Assembly: GCA_951802425.1 (NCBI GenBank)
Contig: OX637802.1
Location: 2,418,001-2,482,000 of the forward strand
Reading direction: 5' to 3'
Origin: Clavaria fumosa
Taxonomy: Eukaryota; Basidiomycota; Agaricomycetes; Agaricales; Clavariaceae
Length of the DNA: 64,000 nucleotides
This document shows, piece after piece, positions 21,449 to 30,432 of this stretch. How positions within the stretch are numbered: the stretch's first letter is position 1; each line of letters starts with the position of its first letter. The translations under genes were made by a program, and so were the position numbers. Below the pieces are notes generated by a model that ran no database searches, was not told where the DNA came from, and saw only the letters and a list, made by a program, of their open reading frames with translations.

Positions 21449-23013
21449 TTACGTGCTGGACAAACCTTCTGCGATGTCCATACCGCCGATACCGGAAATG
21501 CCGGACAAATCTTTCTCTTGTTTTGCAATCTTTTTGATCTCACCTTGGAATGATTCGACGACACCATGTCTGCATGTCTCCCAGACGTATCGACCAGTAT
21601 TAAACACTCTCCGAACTTCGATGATTTTTAAGACATAGTCCCAACCCAAAAGATCGACATCTTCCGCAGTTAACGGTTCCTCCTGTAGTGTGTATGCGCA
21701 CAGAGCAGGCAGTAGCCACTGTTGAACATGACAAGACCGAGCAACATGAATTTTTCGAGCATTGGCCATCGAGATCTGTTCTATTTCACGAATTGCACGT
21801 CGTCGCATAGTGATGAAGTCCCACATCGTGGACAATTTGAGAATAGAGATCCACCCAGAGATTGGAAAGGACGCCTCCTCCTGGACCCTATATCATTATT
21901 GAACAGAGACACATTTAACTCAGTAACTTCATGACAAGCACCAGGGATCCACTAACCGAGCATTGGTGAGTTTCAGAAAAAGTGAAAAATCTTCCTTCAT
22001 TATACCTTTGAGGTGGAGAGGCTGTGACTTGCTGGAACCAACAGGAAATACATTGCTTGGGACAGGAACAGCAAATATTTTGCGGAATGCAGGTGAGACC
22101 TCGAAGTATTGACGGTATGATTTAAACAGACAGTCTTCAACCTATTCAACACCGTCACAAGAATCGGTGTGAACGGGCAATGTCAACCCACCAAAAAATA
22201 CAGGTCCATCAAGTAAAAGTCATCACTGAGGGGTTCGAAGTCCTTGGGATCTTGGTATGCTGACTCCTTAATTTCTTTTGCAAATGATGCCTGCAGATGC
22301 GGGGTAATATTGTACACATGTCTTCTCTCGATCTCGGCGTTGTAGCCATACACGGACACTGTGTCCCTGAGGTGCACAATCTTGAGAATGTAGTCTGTAC
22401 CAAGTTGCCGGACGTTCTCCATCGTGATCAGTTGGTTTTGGCGCACGTATTCTGTGAGTGCAGGCACTAGCCACTCCGTTACAAAGAATTCCCTCGCAAG
22501 GACAATCTTCTGCACGGTGTCCACTGCGGCGAAATCTCGAATTGCTGCTGCTCTGATCTGTGCCAATTTCCATTTGGTAGATAGTTTTAGGATAGATCGA
22601 CATGCCGCAGAGTTGGTCCCATCTGCTTGGCCTCGCTTGTGCCTGTGCTCATCAAGAACTCTGCGCAATACATTCTGAAGCACAAATAACTAACCTTGTG
22701 TTGACATACTTCAGGAAATTCAAGAAATCAACCTTGTCAATCTCTTCCAGTCGGAGAGGGCGTTCTGCCCCTAACTCGTCGTATTCTGGTGTCGAGTTGA
22801 AGATATTCGGTTCAGAATCACCGAAGAAATCTCGTCGGATTTTGAATTTCTGATCCTCGACCTGACCCCAGTCATTGCATCAGCGAGTTCTCTGAGCGCC
22901 TAAGCCCAACTTACCTCGATAACCAAGTCTGAAAGGCGCATAGACTCATCCTCTTCCGGGGCATGCTGAATGATTGTTCCAGCCTCAGAATAAAGACTCG
23001 GCGTGGTCGACAT
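21449..23013 (-). CDS. Double-BTB protein, copy A (apparently intact)
   Basis: The gene encodes two BTB/POZ-like domains of the mushroom type in tandem, BTB domains being dimerisation modules and often Cullin-3 adaptors. Start MSTTPSLYSEAG, then MRLSDLVIE; after an intron VEDQKFKIRRDFFGDSEPN and KVDFLNFLKYVNTR make the first BTB core. LKLSTKWKLAQIRAAAIRDF and LAREFFVTEWLVPAL are its helical extension, ending LYLMDLYFLVG-like. The second unit repeats the plan: VEDCLFKSYRQYFEVSP, KGIMKEDFSLFLKLTNAR, then ISILKLSTMWDFITMRRRAI and VDLLGWDYVLKIIE, ending GMDIAEGLSST. Introns are about 22862-22914 and 22690 downward in the first unit and about 21904-21959 in the second. It has the same exon plan as copies B, C and D. 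No targeting signal is seen. Function unknown; a ubiquitin-ligase adaptor role is inference. Confidence 0.78.
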
Positions 23014-23638
23014 CTTCAAGCCTTTCAGATACTATGTCGTGGGTGTTCGAGTCCCACTTCATCAAATTACGACATCGCGAGATGCGCGGCAACTACCTGG
23101 GACGAGCGCCGGTACTCTTGAACACTGGCACGTTTTCTCCCTCAACTAGCGCCTCTGTTCACTGCATGGTTTTTGTGGGACCATGCCTTCTGCGGGTTCT
23201 GATCATCTATGATTTTCGAGAAGTGAACTTCATCCCGAGACCATCACTATGTCTTACGGTACAATTGCAGGACCAGCTCAAGAAATAAGATAAGTTGTAT
23301 TACTGTTCTTTGTCACCACGCCTCCACGAGATGGCATTATCCTATGGTGCAACTTTTGAAACTGACGCCGATAAGTACACGACGGATATATGCATGAATC
23401 ACTGAGCTCTTCGACCTAACAACTCGCGAATGGAGAACCGTTTTCTGCGACTTGATTCAGGCTCAGGCCGCGAACTACGCAATTCCCGCTCCTCTGCAAT
23501 GGAGGCCAGTAAGTGAGGCAAAATTAGTTTACGTGCTGGACAAACCTGCTACGGGGGTCTCAAATGCGGTGGTGAGACCAGGTGCTGGTTCCGGCTCCTC
23601 TGCAATGGTGAGACAAGTGAGGCGAAGGCAAAATTAGT
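23014..23638. other. Duplicated promoter-side spacer of double-BTB copy A
   Basis: No gene. Bases 23014-23330 are nearly identical to 32044-32350 and partly to 40172-40260, the matching 5' flanks of copies B and C. This shows that promoter and gene were copied together. Bases 23370-23638 match the 3' side of copy A and begin unit B. Confidence 0.6.
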
Positions 23639-23861
23639 TTATGTGCTGGACAAACCTTCTGCGATGTCCATACTGGAAATGCTGGACCAATCTTTCTCTT
23701 GTTCTGCAATCTTTTTGATCTCACTTTGGAATGATGCGACGATACCAGCACTAAGTTTGCTTGGCTCGCAGAAGAGTGGACCAGGGCCACTAGGACCGCC
23801 TCTCCGAGCTCGGATGATTCTTAAAACATAATCCCAACCCAAAAGATCGACATCTTCCGCA

Positions 23862-23866
23862 GTTAT
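23862..23866. repeat. Target-site duplication of the Copia element (left copy)
   Basis: GTTAT immediately before the 5' LTR is repeated at 28482-28486 after the 3' LTR. The uninterrupted site is seen in copy C at 35221-35225. Because the last LTR base could be read as G, a 4-base duplication TTAT is the alternative. Confidence 0.75.
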
Positions 23867-24095
23867 TGTTGGTAATCACCCGGACAGATTACGTAAGGAT
23901 GCGCCTATTTGGGAGCGACCCAAACTCTGCCACAGCTCAGTCTTACATTTGACTGGGCTGTGAGTAATTTCCTTTTTAACTTCGCACTAGTACTTTTCTG
24001 ATGCCCTAGGGTAGAACGGACTATCCCTAGGTACTACTGCAATATGACAGTCTTACATTTGACTGGGCTAACAGACTATCCCTAGTTTTTCAATA
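23867..24095 (+). repeat. 5' LTR of the Copia element
   Basis: 229 bases starting TGTTGGTAATCACCC and ending TTTTTCAATA. Internally it contains a duplicated segment AGTCTTACATTTGACTGGGC (about 23939 and 24049) and two copies of GGACTATCCCTAG-like sequence, possible promoter or processing elements. It matches the 3' LTR except for two bases. Confidence 0.9.
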
Positions 24096-24110
24096 GATTA
24101 TGAGATTCGT
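24096..24110 (+). promoter_or_regulatory. Candidate primer-binding site (half-tRNA type)
   Basis: The bases directly after the LTR (ATTATGAGATTCG) are complementary to a tRNA anticodon-loop sequence containing CTCATAAT, not to a tRNA 3' end. Copia-group elements of flies and some fungi are primed by a 5' half of initiator tRNA-Met cut in the anticodon loop, and this fits that mode. The match was judged from general knowledge of Met-tRNA loops; the host tRNA is not in this window. Confidence 0.35.
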
Positions 24111-27100
24111 TGCACAAACCGACAACATGACTGCCAACACCTCCACCAACGCCATGGCCGTGCCCCGACTCCGCGATGATGGAGCAAACTGGGCCGATTA
24201 CAAGTCAAAAGCTCGAACCGCTATGGGGGCTAGAGGACTGATCAGGCATCGTGACGGCACTGCGCGAAAACCGGTTGCTTACCCTGAACTTGAAGGGATC
24301 CCGATGAAGGCTCCAGGAGTTAAAGCGACCGACGAAGATCTGGAAGAAAAAGAACGTAAATTTGATGAATACGAACAGAAGGAATACAGTGTGCAACATA
24401 TCTTGCTTACGACAGTATCCCCGCGTCTCGCTACAATCATCAAGTCCATGACAGGTGTACAGATGTGGACCGCTATCCGCCTCGACGCTACGAAGAAAAG
24501 TCAACTACACAAAGTTGACACGCGTCGCAGGCTGCAGTCCATGCTATGCAATGAGGACGGAGATGTAAAGGCTCACCTGAATGCAATGTTGAAAATCCGC
24601 GAGGAGTTGGATGGTATAGGCACGTCAGTCGCTGACGAGGACTTTGCAACTATGCTTCTTACCTCGCTGCCACCGAGCTACCGATCTCTCCTCCACTCGA
24701 TAACACACGCCGTGAGCCTCTCTGGAACGGACATCTCTCCGAACGACCTCATGCGCATTGTTCTCGAAGAAGCGAGACAACGCGAGATCGCCAACCAGGC
24801 TTCGAAATCGGGAGACGCAGCCCTTCTCGTTAAAAAGGGCCGAAACCGCAAAGGCAATTCAGACGATTCGGCCATGAAAACTCCATGCACAAATTGCAAA
24901 CGTACTAACCATAAGACCGATAGCTGCTACGCCGATGGTGGAGCAAAACAAGGCCAAGCCCCTTGGCAAAAGAAAAAGGAAAGAGACAAAGCCAACGCGG
25001 CTACTGCGTTGACCAAGGAGAAAGAGAAAAACGAGGAGTACCTCGCTTTTACTTGCCTAGGGGACCAGTACGACCATGCGGCGGCCATGTTTCCGGGTAA
25101 AAACCGCGACATAATACTTGACAGCGGCGCTACGGCGCATTTCTGTCCAGATAAGTCCATGTTCGTCAACTACTCACCTACAAGCCCAACCGCAGTCACT
25201 GCTGCCGACGGACGCGAGCTGAACGCCATCGGGCGTGGTGACGTCGTCCTACAAACTCCCAACGGTGACTGCGTAAGCACGCTGCGACTGAAAAACGTTG
25301 CGCACGCACCTAGCATGGCTTTCACCTTGGTGTCGGTCGGCAAACTCGACGACGCAGGATACACCGCTGAGTTCACCGACAATCTATGTCTGGTAAAGGA
25401 CAAGCAGGGCAACACCCTGGCTCAGATCCCGAAGGTTAACGGGCTCTACTGCATAAAAGCGTTACCCCTCGAAGCCCACTTAGCGAAGAAGATTAGAACA
25501 CTTACTTTGTTCGAAGCCCACCATCTCCTCGGCCACATAAACTACGCCGCAGTCAAACATGCTATATCGACTGGTAAGGTACGCGGGATTGAGCTTGACA
25601 CCACGTCCGAAGAAGTATTTTGCGAGTCATGTGTGCAAGCGAAACCCCACCGCCTACCATTCCCTGAGAAAGCTGCAAACAGAGCAGCGACGTACGGCGA
25701 ACGGATCCACGCAGACGTCTGGGGTCCGGCATCTACTGCAACTCTAGGCGGCAGCCGCTACACCGTCGACTTTGTCGACGACGCAACCCGTTGGACCGAG
25801 ATCTTTCCCTTGCACAAGAAGTCAGACGCATTCGCTGCCTACAAAGCGCTTGAAGCCCAAATAAACACTCACGAAAAAGTAAAGATAAAGTTCCTACGGT
25901 CGGACCAAGGCGGCGAGTTTAACAGCGATCTGTTCTCGGAGCATCTAGCCGCAAACGGAACGAAGCGTGAGCTTACCACTCACGACACCCACGAACAAGT
26001 AGGAGCAGTTGAGAGATGGAATAGGACGAAAGCCGAGCTCGCAAGAGCTATGCTTATTGACTCGCAGCTGCCAAAGTTTCTATGGGGCGAAGCCATGAGC
26101 CACGCAGCATGGATAAAGAATCGATCACCCACCCGCGCGCTTGAGGGCAAAACTCCGTTCAACGCCCGCTATGCTAGACACCCCGACCTCTCGAAACTTG
26201 TCCCCTTCGGCATGCAAGCATGGGTAAAGGTTGTCGATGCTGGCAAACTCGAACGCCGAGCCCGCAAGGGCCACTTCATCGGCATCGACTCGACTAGCAC
26301 TGGGTACAGGATTTATTTTCCTGACAAAAAACAAATTAGGATTGAGCGTGAAGTCGTTTTCAACTTGGATGAGACGACTGACCCCATCGCATGGACCGGT
26401 GAAGTACCGTCTGAGGGGAGGATGACTAACAACATCCGGCACCCCACCGTCGAAGCTGAACCGCCTATTGATCCCGACACTGTCGATGATCAGCTGATTG
26501 ACAATCAGCAGCACGAACCTCACGACGACCACCCTCCTGGATTCATGCCCCCCGACGATCCCCCCCATGGCCGCATCCGTCCTCAACCCAGCTTTTACAA
26601 AATTCTTGCAGGTTACCCACCGCGTGGAACTGCCGCTAACGTCACCCACGCAGAAAATGATAACCACTCACCTTTATTTGCTCTCCACGCAGGACTCATC
26701 GGCATTGAGCCACGCACAATCGCGCAAGCTCTCACAGGCCCAGATGCTGCCCACTGGAAAGGAGCTTATCAGGCCGAGCTGGATCAATTGAATCGGGTAC
26801 ACACCTGGGACATCGTCCAACGCCCTGCAGTCAAGCCTGTCATCCCCTGTGGATACGTCTTCAGGGTGAAACTGGGACCGAAGGGCGAAATCCTAAAGTA
26901 CAAAGCACGCGTCGTCACAGGTGGTCACAAACAAACAAAGGGTATTGACTACAACGAAACGTTCGCTGCCGCAGCGAAGATCGCGTCAATCCGAGTACTC
27001 CTGGCACTGGCAGCTCAACGTAACTGGGAGATCGACCAAGTAGACGTCGTTGGTGCTTACCTCAACGCTGAGCTCGAGGAAGAGGTCTACATGGAGCCTC

Positions 27101-28245
27101 CGCATGGCGTGTTAAGCGTCAACGACAGAGGGAAGGTGTGCAGGCTACGAAAGGGCCTGTACGGACTGAAACAAGCTGGTCGCATGTGGTACCGCATGCT
27201 CGCCGCGACCTTTATATCGCTCGGTTTTGACGTGTCCAAACTCGACCAATCAGCGTTTATTAGGACAAAAGGAGATCAGAACGTACACGTCACTGTTTCC
27301 ACAGATGACATGGTTGTGATGGGAAACACGCGGACGGCTGTCAACCGAGTGAAGGCGGAATTACGGAAGTCGTTCGAGATAACAGACCAGGGCGAGTTGT
27401 CGTGGCTGTTGGGATTCGAGGTGAAGCGAGACCGAGCGGCGAGAACGATAGCTTTGAACCAACGTGCTTACCTGGAGGTCCTTGCGAAACGCTTCGGTTT
27501 GCAGGATGGACACCCGGTCTACACTCCTATGGACGCTGGCGAGGTCCTCTCGAAGGATCAATGCCCTGCGGAGCCGATCAACGTACCTTACCAGGAAGCC
27601 TGCGGTGGTGCGCTCTGGCCAGCGGTAATCACACGGCCTGATATCCAGTTGGCGATCGGGATCCTGTCGCAATTCACAATGAACCCCGCGCGTGCTCACT
27701 GGGAAGCGTTGAAGCGGTTAATTAAATACCTGAGTACCACCAAAGACCTCTGGCTTACCTTAGGAGGTGCTGGGACCATCACGGAGGTTTTCTCTGACGC
27801 AGATTGGGCGTCGCAGCCAGATCGACACTCGATATCGGGTTTCGTCGTTCGGATCGGGCGCGGCGCTGTCAGTTGGTCGTCCAAGAGGCAAACCTTGGTT
27901 GCGCAATCGAGTACGGAAGCGGAGTACATCGCAGCCGCGACGGCTGCGAGGGAGATATTCTGGCTGAGGACGTTCCTCGCCGAGGTGGGAGTCAACGAAC
28001 CAGGGGCGACGAGGCTGTGGCTTGACAACATGTCAACGATCGCGATAACAAAGAATAACAAGTTCCACGCACGCACCAAACATATCGACATCCGGCACCA
28101 TTTCATTCGCGAGGCGGTCGAGAGCGGAACGATAGGCGTGGAGTATGTGCCGACGGGAGAGAATGTTGCCGACGGCCTGACAAAGCCGCTTCCGCGCCCC
28201 GCTTTTGAGGCGTTCGTTAGGGAACTCGCACTCCTGCCCGTTTGA
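24100..28245 (+). CDS. Copia gag-pol polyprotein, single intact frame
   Basis: One unbroken frame of about 1380 residues. The first ATG (24100) lies within the candidate primer-binding site, so the Met at 24127 (MTANTSTNA) may be the true start. In order: a Gag region of the UBN2 type with a CCHC knuckle (CTNCKRTNHKTDSC, about residue 265); aspartic protease DSGATAHFC (about 340); GAG-pre-integrase with zinc ligands (HHLLGH and CESC); integrase core HADVWGPA, DFVDDATRW, SDQGGEF; reverse transcriptase DVVGAYLNAELEEEVYMEPP and YGLKQAGRMWY; RNase H SDADWASQPDRHSISGF and SSTEAEYIA. The reverse transcriptase active site reads STDDM instead of the usual YVDD; both catalytic Asp are kept. The chain ends in a typical Copia tail (RTKHIDIRHHFI, GLTKPLPR). 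No frameshift between gag and pol. Confidence 0.93.
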   Translation: MRFVAQTDNMTANTSTNAMAVPRLRDDGANWADYKSKARTAMGARGLIRHRDGTARKPVAYPELEGIPMKAPGVKATDEDLEEKERKFDEYEQKEYSVQHILLTTVSPRLATIIKSMTGVQMWTAIRLDATKKSQLHKVDTRRRLQSMLCNEDGDVKAHLNAMLKIREELDGIGTSVADEDFATMLLTSLPPSYRSLLHSITHAVSLSGTDISPNDLMRIVLEEARQREIANQASKSGDAALLVKKGRNRKGNSDDSAMKTPCTNCKRTNHKTDSCYADGGAKQGQAPWQKKKERDKANAATALTKEKEKNEEYLAFTCLGDQYDHAAAMFPGKNRDIILDSGATAHFCPDKSMFVNYSPTSPTAVTAADGRELNAIGRGDVVLQTPNGDCVSTLRLKNVAHAPSMAFTLVSVGKLDDAGYTAEFTDNLCLVKDKQGNTLAQIPKVNGLYCIKALPLEAHLAKKIRTLTLFEAHHLLGHINYAAVKHAISTGKVRGIELDTTSEEVFCESCVQAKPHRLPFPEKAANRAATYGERIHADVWGPASTATLGGSRYTVDFVDDATRWTEIFPLHKKSDAFAAYKALEAQINTHEKVKIKFLRSDQGGEFNSDLFSEHLAANGTKRELTTHDTHEQVGAVERWNRTKAELARAMLIDSQLPKFLWGEAMSHAAWIKNRSPTRALEGKTPFNARYARHPDLSKLVPFGMQAWVKVVDAGKLERRARKGHFIGIDSTSTGYRIYFPDKKQIRIEREVVFNLDETTDPIAWTGEVPSEGRMTNNIRHPTVEAEPPIDPDTVDDQLIDNQQHEPHDDHPPGFMPPDDPPHGRIRPQPSFYKILAGYPPRGTAANVTHAENDNHSPLFALHAGLIGIEPRTIAQALTGPDAAHWKGAYQAELDQLNRVHTWDIVQRPAVKPVIPCGYVFRVKLGPKGEILKYKARVVTGGHKQTKGIDYNETFAAAAKIASIRVLLALAAQRNWEIDQVDVVGAYLNAELEEEVYMEPPHGVLSVNDRGKVCRLRKGLYGLKQAGRMWYRMLAATFISLGFDVSKLDQSAFIRTKGDQNVHVTVSTDDMVVMGNTRTAVNRVKAELRKSFEITDQGELSWLLGFEVKRDRAARTIALNQRAYLEVLAKRFGLQDGHPVYTPMDAGEVLSKDQCPAEPINVPYQEACGGALWPAVITRPDIQLAIGILSQFTMNPARAHWEALKRLIKYLSTTKDLWLTLGGAGTITEVFSDADWASQPDRHSISGFVVRIGRGAVSWSSKRQTLVAQSSTEAEYIAAATAAREIFWLRTFLAEVGVNEPGATRLWLDNMSTIAITKNNKFHARTKHIDIRHHFIREAVESGTIGVEYVPTGENVADGLTKPLPRPAFEAFVRELALLPV

Positions 28246-28252
28246 GAGGGAG
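28244..28252 (+). promoter_or_regulatory. Polypurine tract of the Copia element
   Basis: GAGAGGGAG directly before the 3' LTR, overlapping the stop codon of the polyprotein. It is the expected plus-strand primer position. Confidence 0.75.
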
Positions 28253-28481
28253 TGTTGGTAATCACCCGGACAGATTACGTAAGGATGCGCCTATTTGGGA
28301 GCGACCCAAACTCTGCCACAGCTCAGTCTTACATTTGACTGGGCTGTGAGTAATTTCCTTTTTAACTTCGCACTAGTACTTTTCTGATGCCCTAGGGTAG
28401 AACGGACTATCCCTAGGTACTACTGCAATACGACAGTCTTACATTTGACTGGGCTAACGGACTATCCCTAGTTTTTCAATA
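28253..28481 (+). repeat. 3' LTR of the Copia element
   Basis: 229 bases, same ends as the 5' LTR (TGTTGG to CAATA). It is followed by the target-site duplicate GTTAT at 28482-28486 and then by 38 bases of BTB coding sequence. Confidence 0.9.
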
Positions 28482-28765
28482 GTTATCGCTTCCTTCTGTT
28501 GCGTGTATGCGCACAGAGCAGGCACATCAGGAAAAGGGGAAATCTCTGAGGGTTACTGAGGGTGACTTAGTAGACTTAGAATTGAGTCTAAGGCAATTAA
28601 GTCATCTAAGACACTCTGGTTGTCCTTACTATGTCTTAGTAAACATTTGTAAAGTACGAATAAGGGTCATAAGTCCAAGTCCAACTTACAATGCATGATC
28701 AATGAACACAAAGTACATAAAGTAATTCTAAGTCCACCCAAAGGAAACAAAGACATACCTTTGTC

Positions 28766-29215
28766 ATCATTGCTGTTGTTGCCGTCGCTGTCATCGCCGT
28801 TGCTGTTTTCGCCATTGCTGTTGTCGCTGTCGCCGTTGTTGCCATTGCTGTCGTCGCCGTTGCTGTCATCGCTGTCATCGTGGTCGTCGCTGTCATCGCT
28901 GTCGTGGTCGTCGCTGTCGCTGTCGCTGTCACTGTCGTGGTCATCACCGTCGCTGTCGTGGTCGTCGCCATTGTCGTTGCCATCGTGGTCGTGGTCATCG
29001 CCATCGTCATCGCCATCGTGGTCGTCGCCGTCGTGGTCATTGCCGTCATGGTCGTGGTCATCGCCGTCGCCGTCGTGGTCGTGGTCGTCACCATCGTCAT
29101 CGCCGTCGTGGTCGTGGTCGTGGCCGTGGTCGTGGTCTGGTGACTCTGGTCGTGGTCATCGCGGTCGTGGTCGTGGTCGTCGCGGTCGTGGTTGTGGTTG
29201 TTGTCGTCATGGTCC
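28766..29215. repeat. GTC/GTG-type triplet array
   Basis: About 450 bases made almost entirely of imperfect GTCGTC, GTCGCT, ATCGCC and GTGGTC units. Because it has period three without stops, it produces long repetitive reading frames on both strands (Val/Ala/Ser/Thr/Met-rich) that I regard as non-coding by default. Confidence 0.85.
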
Positions 29216-29292
29216 GTCATGGTCATCGCTCCCGCTGCAAGTCGTTGGCTGAGTGCCAGTGGGGATGTGTGGCACGGACATGACACATGACT

Positions 29293-29373
29293 TGACACGG
29301 ACTTGGAAGAAAAACATCAACATCAGATCACATGATCTGATGTTGAAGTTTTTCTAAGTCCGCTGAGTGTCAC
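29293..29373. repeat. Long imperfect inverted repeat (hairpin) inside the element
   Basis: Two arms of about 35-40 bases face each other around ATCACATGAT, with a core of 13 paired bases each side (CAACATCAGATCA and TGATCTGATGTTG). The outer parts (GACACGGACTT, AGAAAAACAT and their partners TTTTTCT, AAGTCCG, GTGTCAC) pair with small mismatches. It lies exactly between the two triplet arrays. Confidence 0.8.
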
Positions 29374-29439
29374 GTTCTTCTTCTCGCACCTTCACCTTCA
29401 CCTTCACCCTCCACCCCATCGAACCGTAAGTCCCTCTCT

Positions 29440-30432
29440 ATCGCCATTGAGCTGCGACGGTGACTGCGACAGTGACAGCTGCGACGGCGACAACAGCTGT
29501 GACGGTGGTGGCGGCAGCAGTAGCAACAGCATGACGACGGCGGCAGCGGCAGCAGCTACAGCACGACGAAGGCGGCGGCAGCGGCAGCAGCAATAGCATG
29601 ACGACAGCAGCAGCAGCAGCGGCAGCAGCTACAGCACGACGAAGGCGGCGGCGGCGGCAGCAGCAATAGCACGACGACAGCAGCAGCAGCAACAGCACGA
29701 CGATGGCGGTGGCGGCAGCAACACCGCCGGATGATGATGACAGCGGCAGCAACAGTGGCGGACGACGACGACGACGGCGGCAGCAACAGCGGCGGATGAC
29801 GACGACGATGGCAGCAACGGCGGCGGACGACGATGACGGCGGCGGCGGCAGCAACAGCGGCGGACGACGACGATGGCAGCAACGGCGGCGGACGACGGCG
29901 GCAGCAACAGCGGCGGACGATGACGACGGCAGCGGCAGCAACAGCGGCAGACGACGATGGCGGCGGCGGCAGCAACAGCGGCGGACGACGGCGGCGGCGG
30001 CAGCGGCAGCAACAGCGGCGGACGACGGCGGCGGCGGCGGCAGCAACAGCGGTGGACAACAACGACAGCGGCAGCAACAGCAGCGGACGACGACGACGGC
30101 GGCGGCAGCAACAGCAGCGGACGACGACGACGGCGGCGGCAGCAACAGCAGCGGACGACGACGACGGCGGCGGCAGCAATGGCGGCAGCAACAGCGGCGG
30201 ATGACGACGACGACGACGGCAGCAACGGCGGCGGACGATGACGATGGCAGCAACGGCGGCGGCGGCAGCAACAGCGGCGGACAACGACGATGACGGCGGC
30301 AGCAACAGCGGCGGACGACGACGATGACGGCGGCAGCAACAGCGGCGGACAACGATGATGGCGGCGGCAGCAACGGCGGCGGACGACGACGATGATGGCG
30401 GTGGCGGCGGCAGCGGACGACAGCAGCGGCGG
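29440..30432. repeat. 1-kb CAG/CGG/GAC triplet array
   Basis: About one kilobase of interspersed GGCGGC, AGCAAC, AGCGGC and GACGACGAC units with a fuzzy higher-order period near 30-60 bases. It is open in several frames on both strands (up to 341 codons), the predicted peptides being simple Ala/Val/Arg/Pro or Asp/Gly/Ser/Asn runs. The strand asymmetry suggests strong hairpin or R-loop potential. No evidence of translation. Confidence 0.88.

Larger units (their letters stand above)
23867..28481 (+). mobile_element. Complete Ty1/Copia LTR retrotransposon
   Basis: 4615-bp element with two 229-bp LTRs, a candidate primer-binding site, one open gag-pol frame, a polypurine tract and a 5-base target-site duplication. 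The domain order protease, integrase, reverse transcriptase, RNase H is that of Copia (Pseudoviridae-type) elements. LTR differences are two bases by eye (T/C and A/G near the 3' end of the LTR), and the coding frame has no break, so it is young and possibly still mobile. It sits in the second-BTB exon of copy B in opposite orientation to the gene. Confidence 0.93.

Noticed and set aside
23030..23065. tRNA-like T-arm GTGGGTGTTCGAGTCCCAC, repeated upstream of BTB copies A, B and C
   Set aside because: The stem and B-box-like core are suggestive, but the loop is nine bases and no A box, anticodon arm or acceptor stem can be found around it. The repetition is explained by the segmental duplication.
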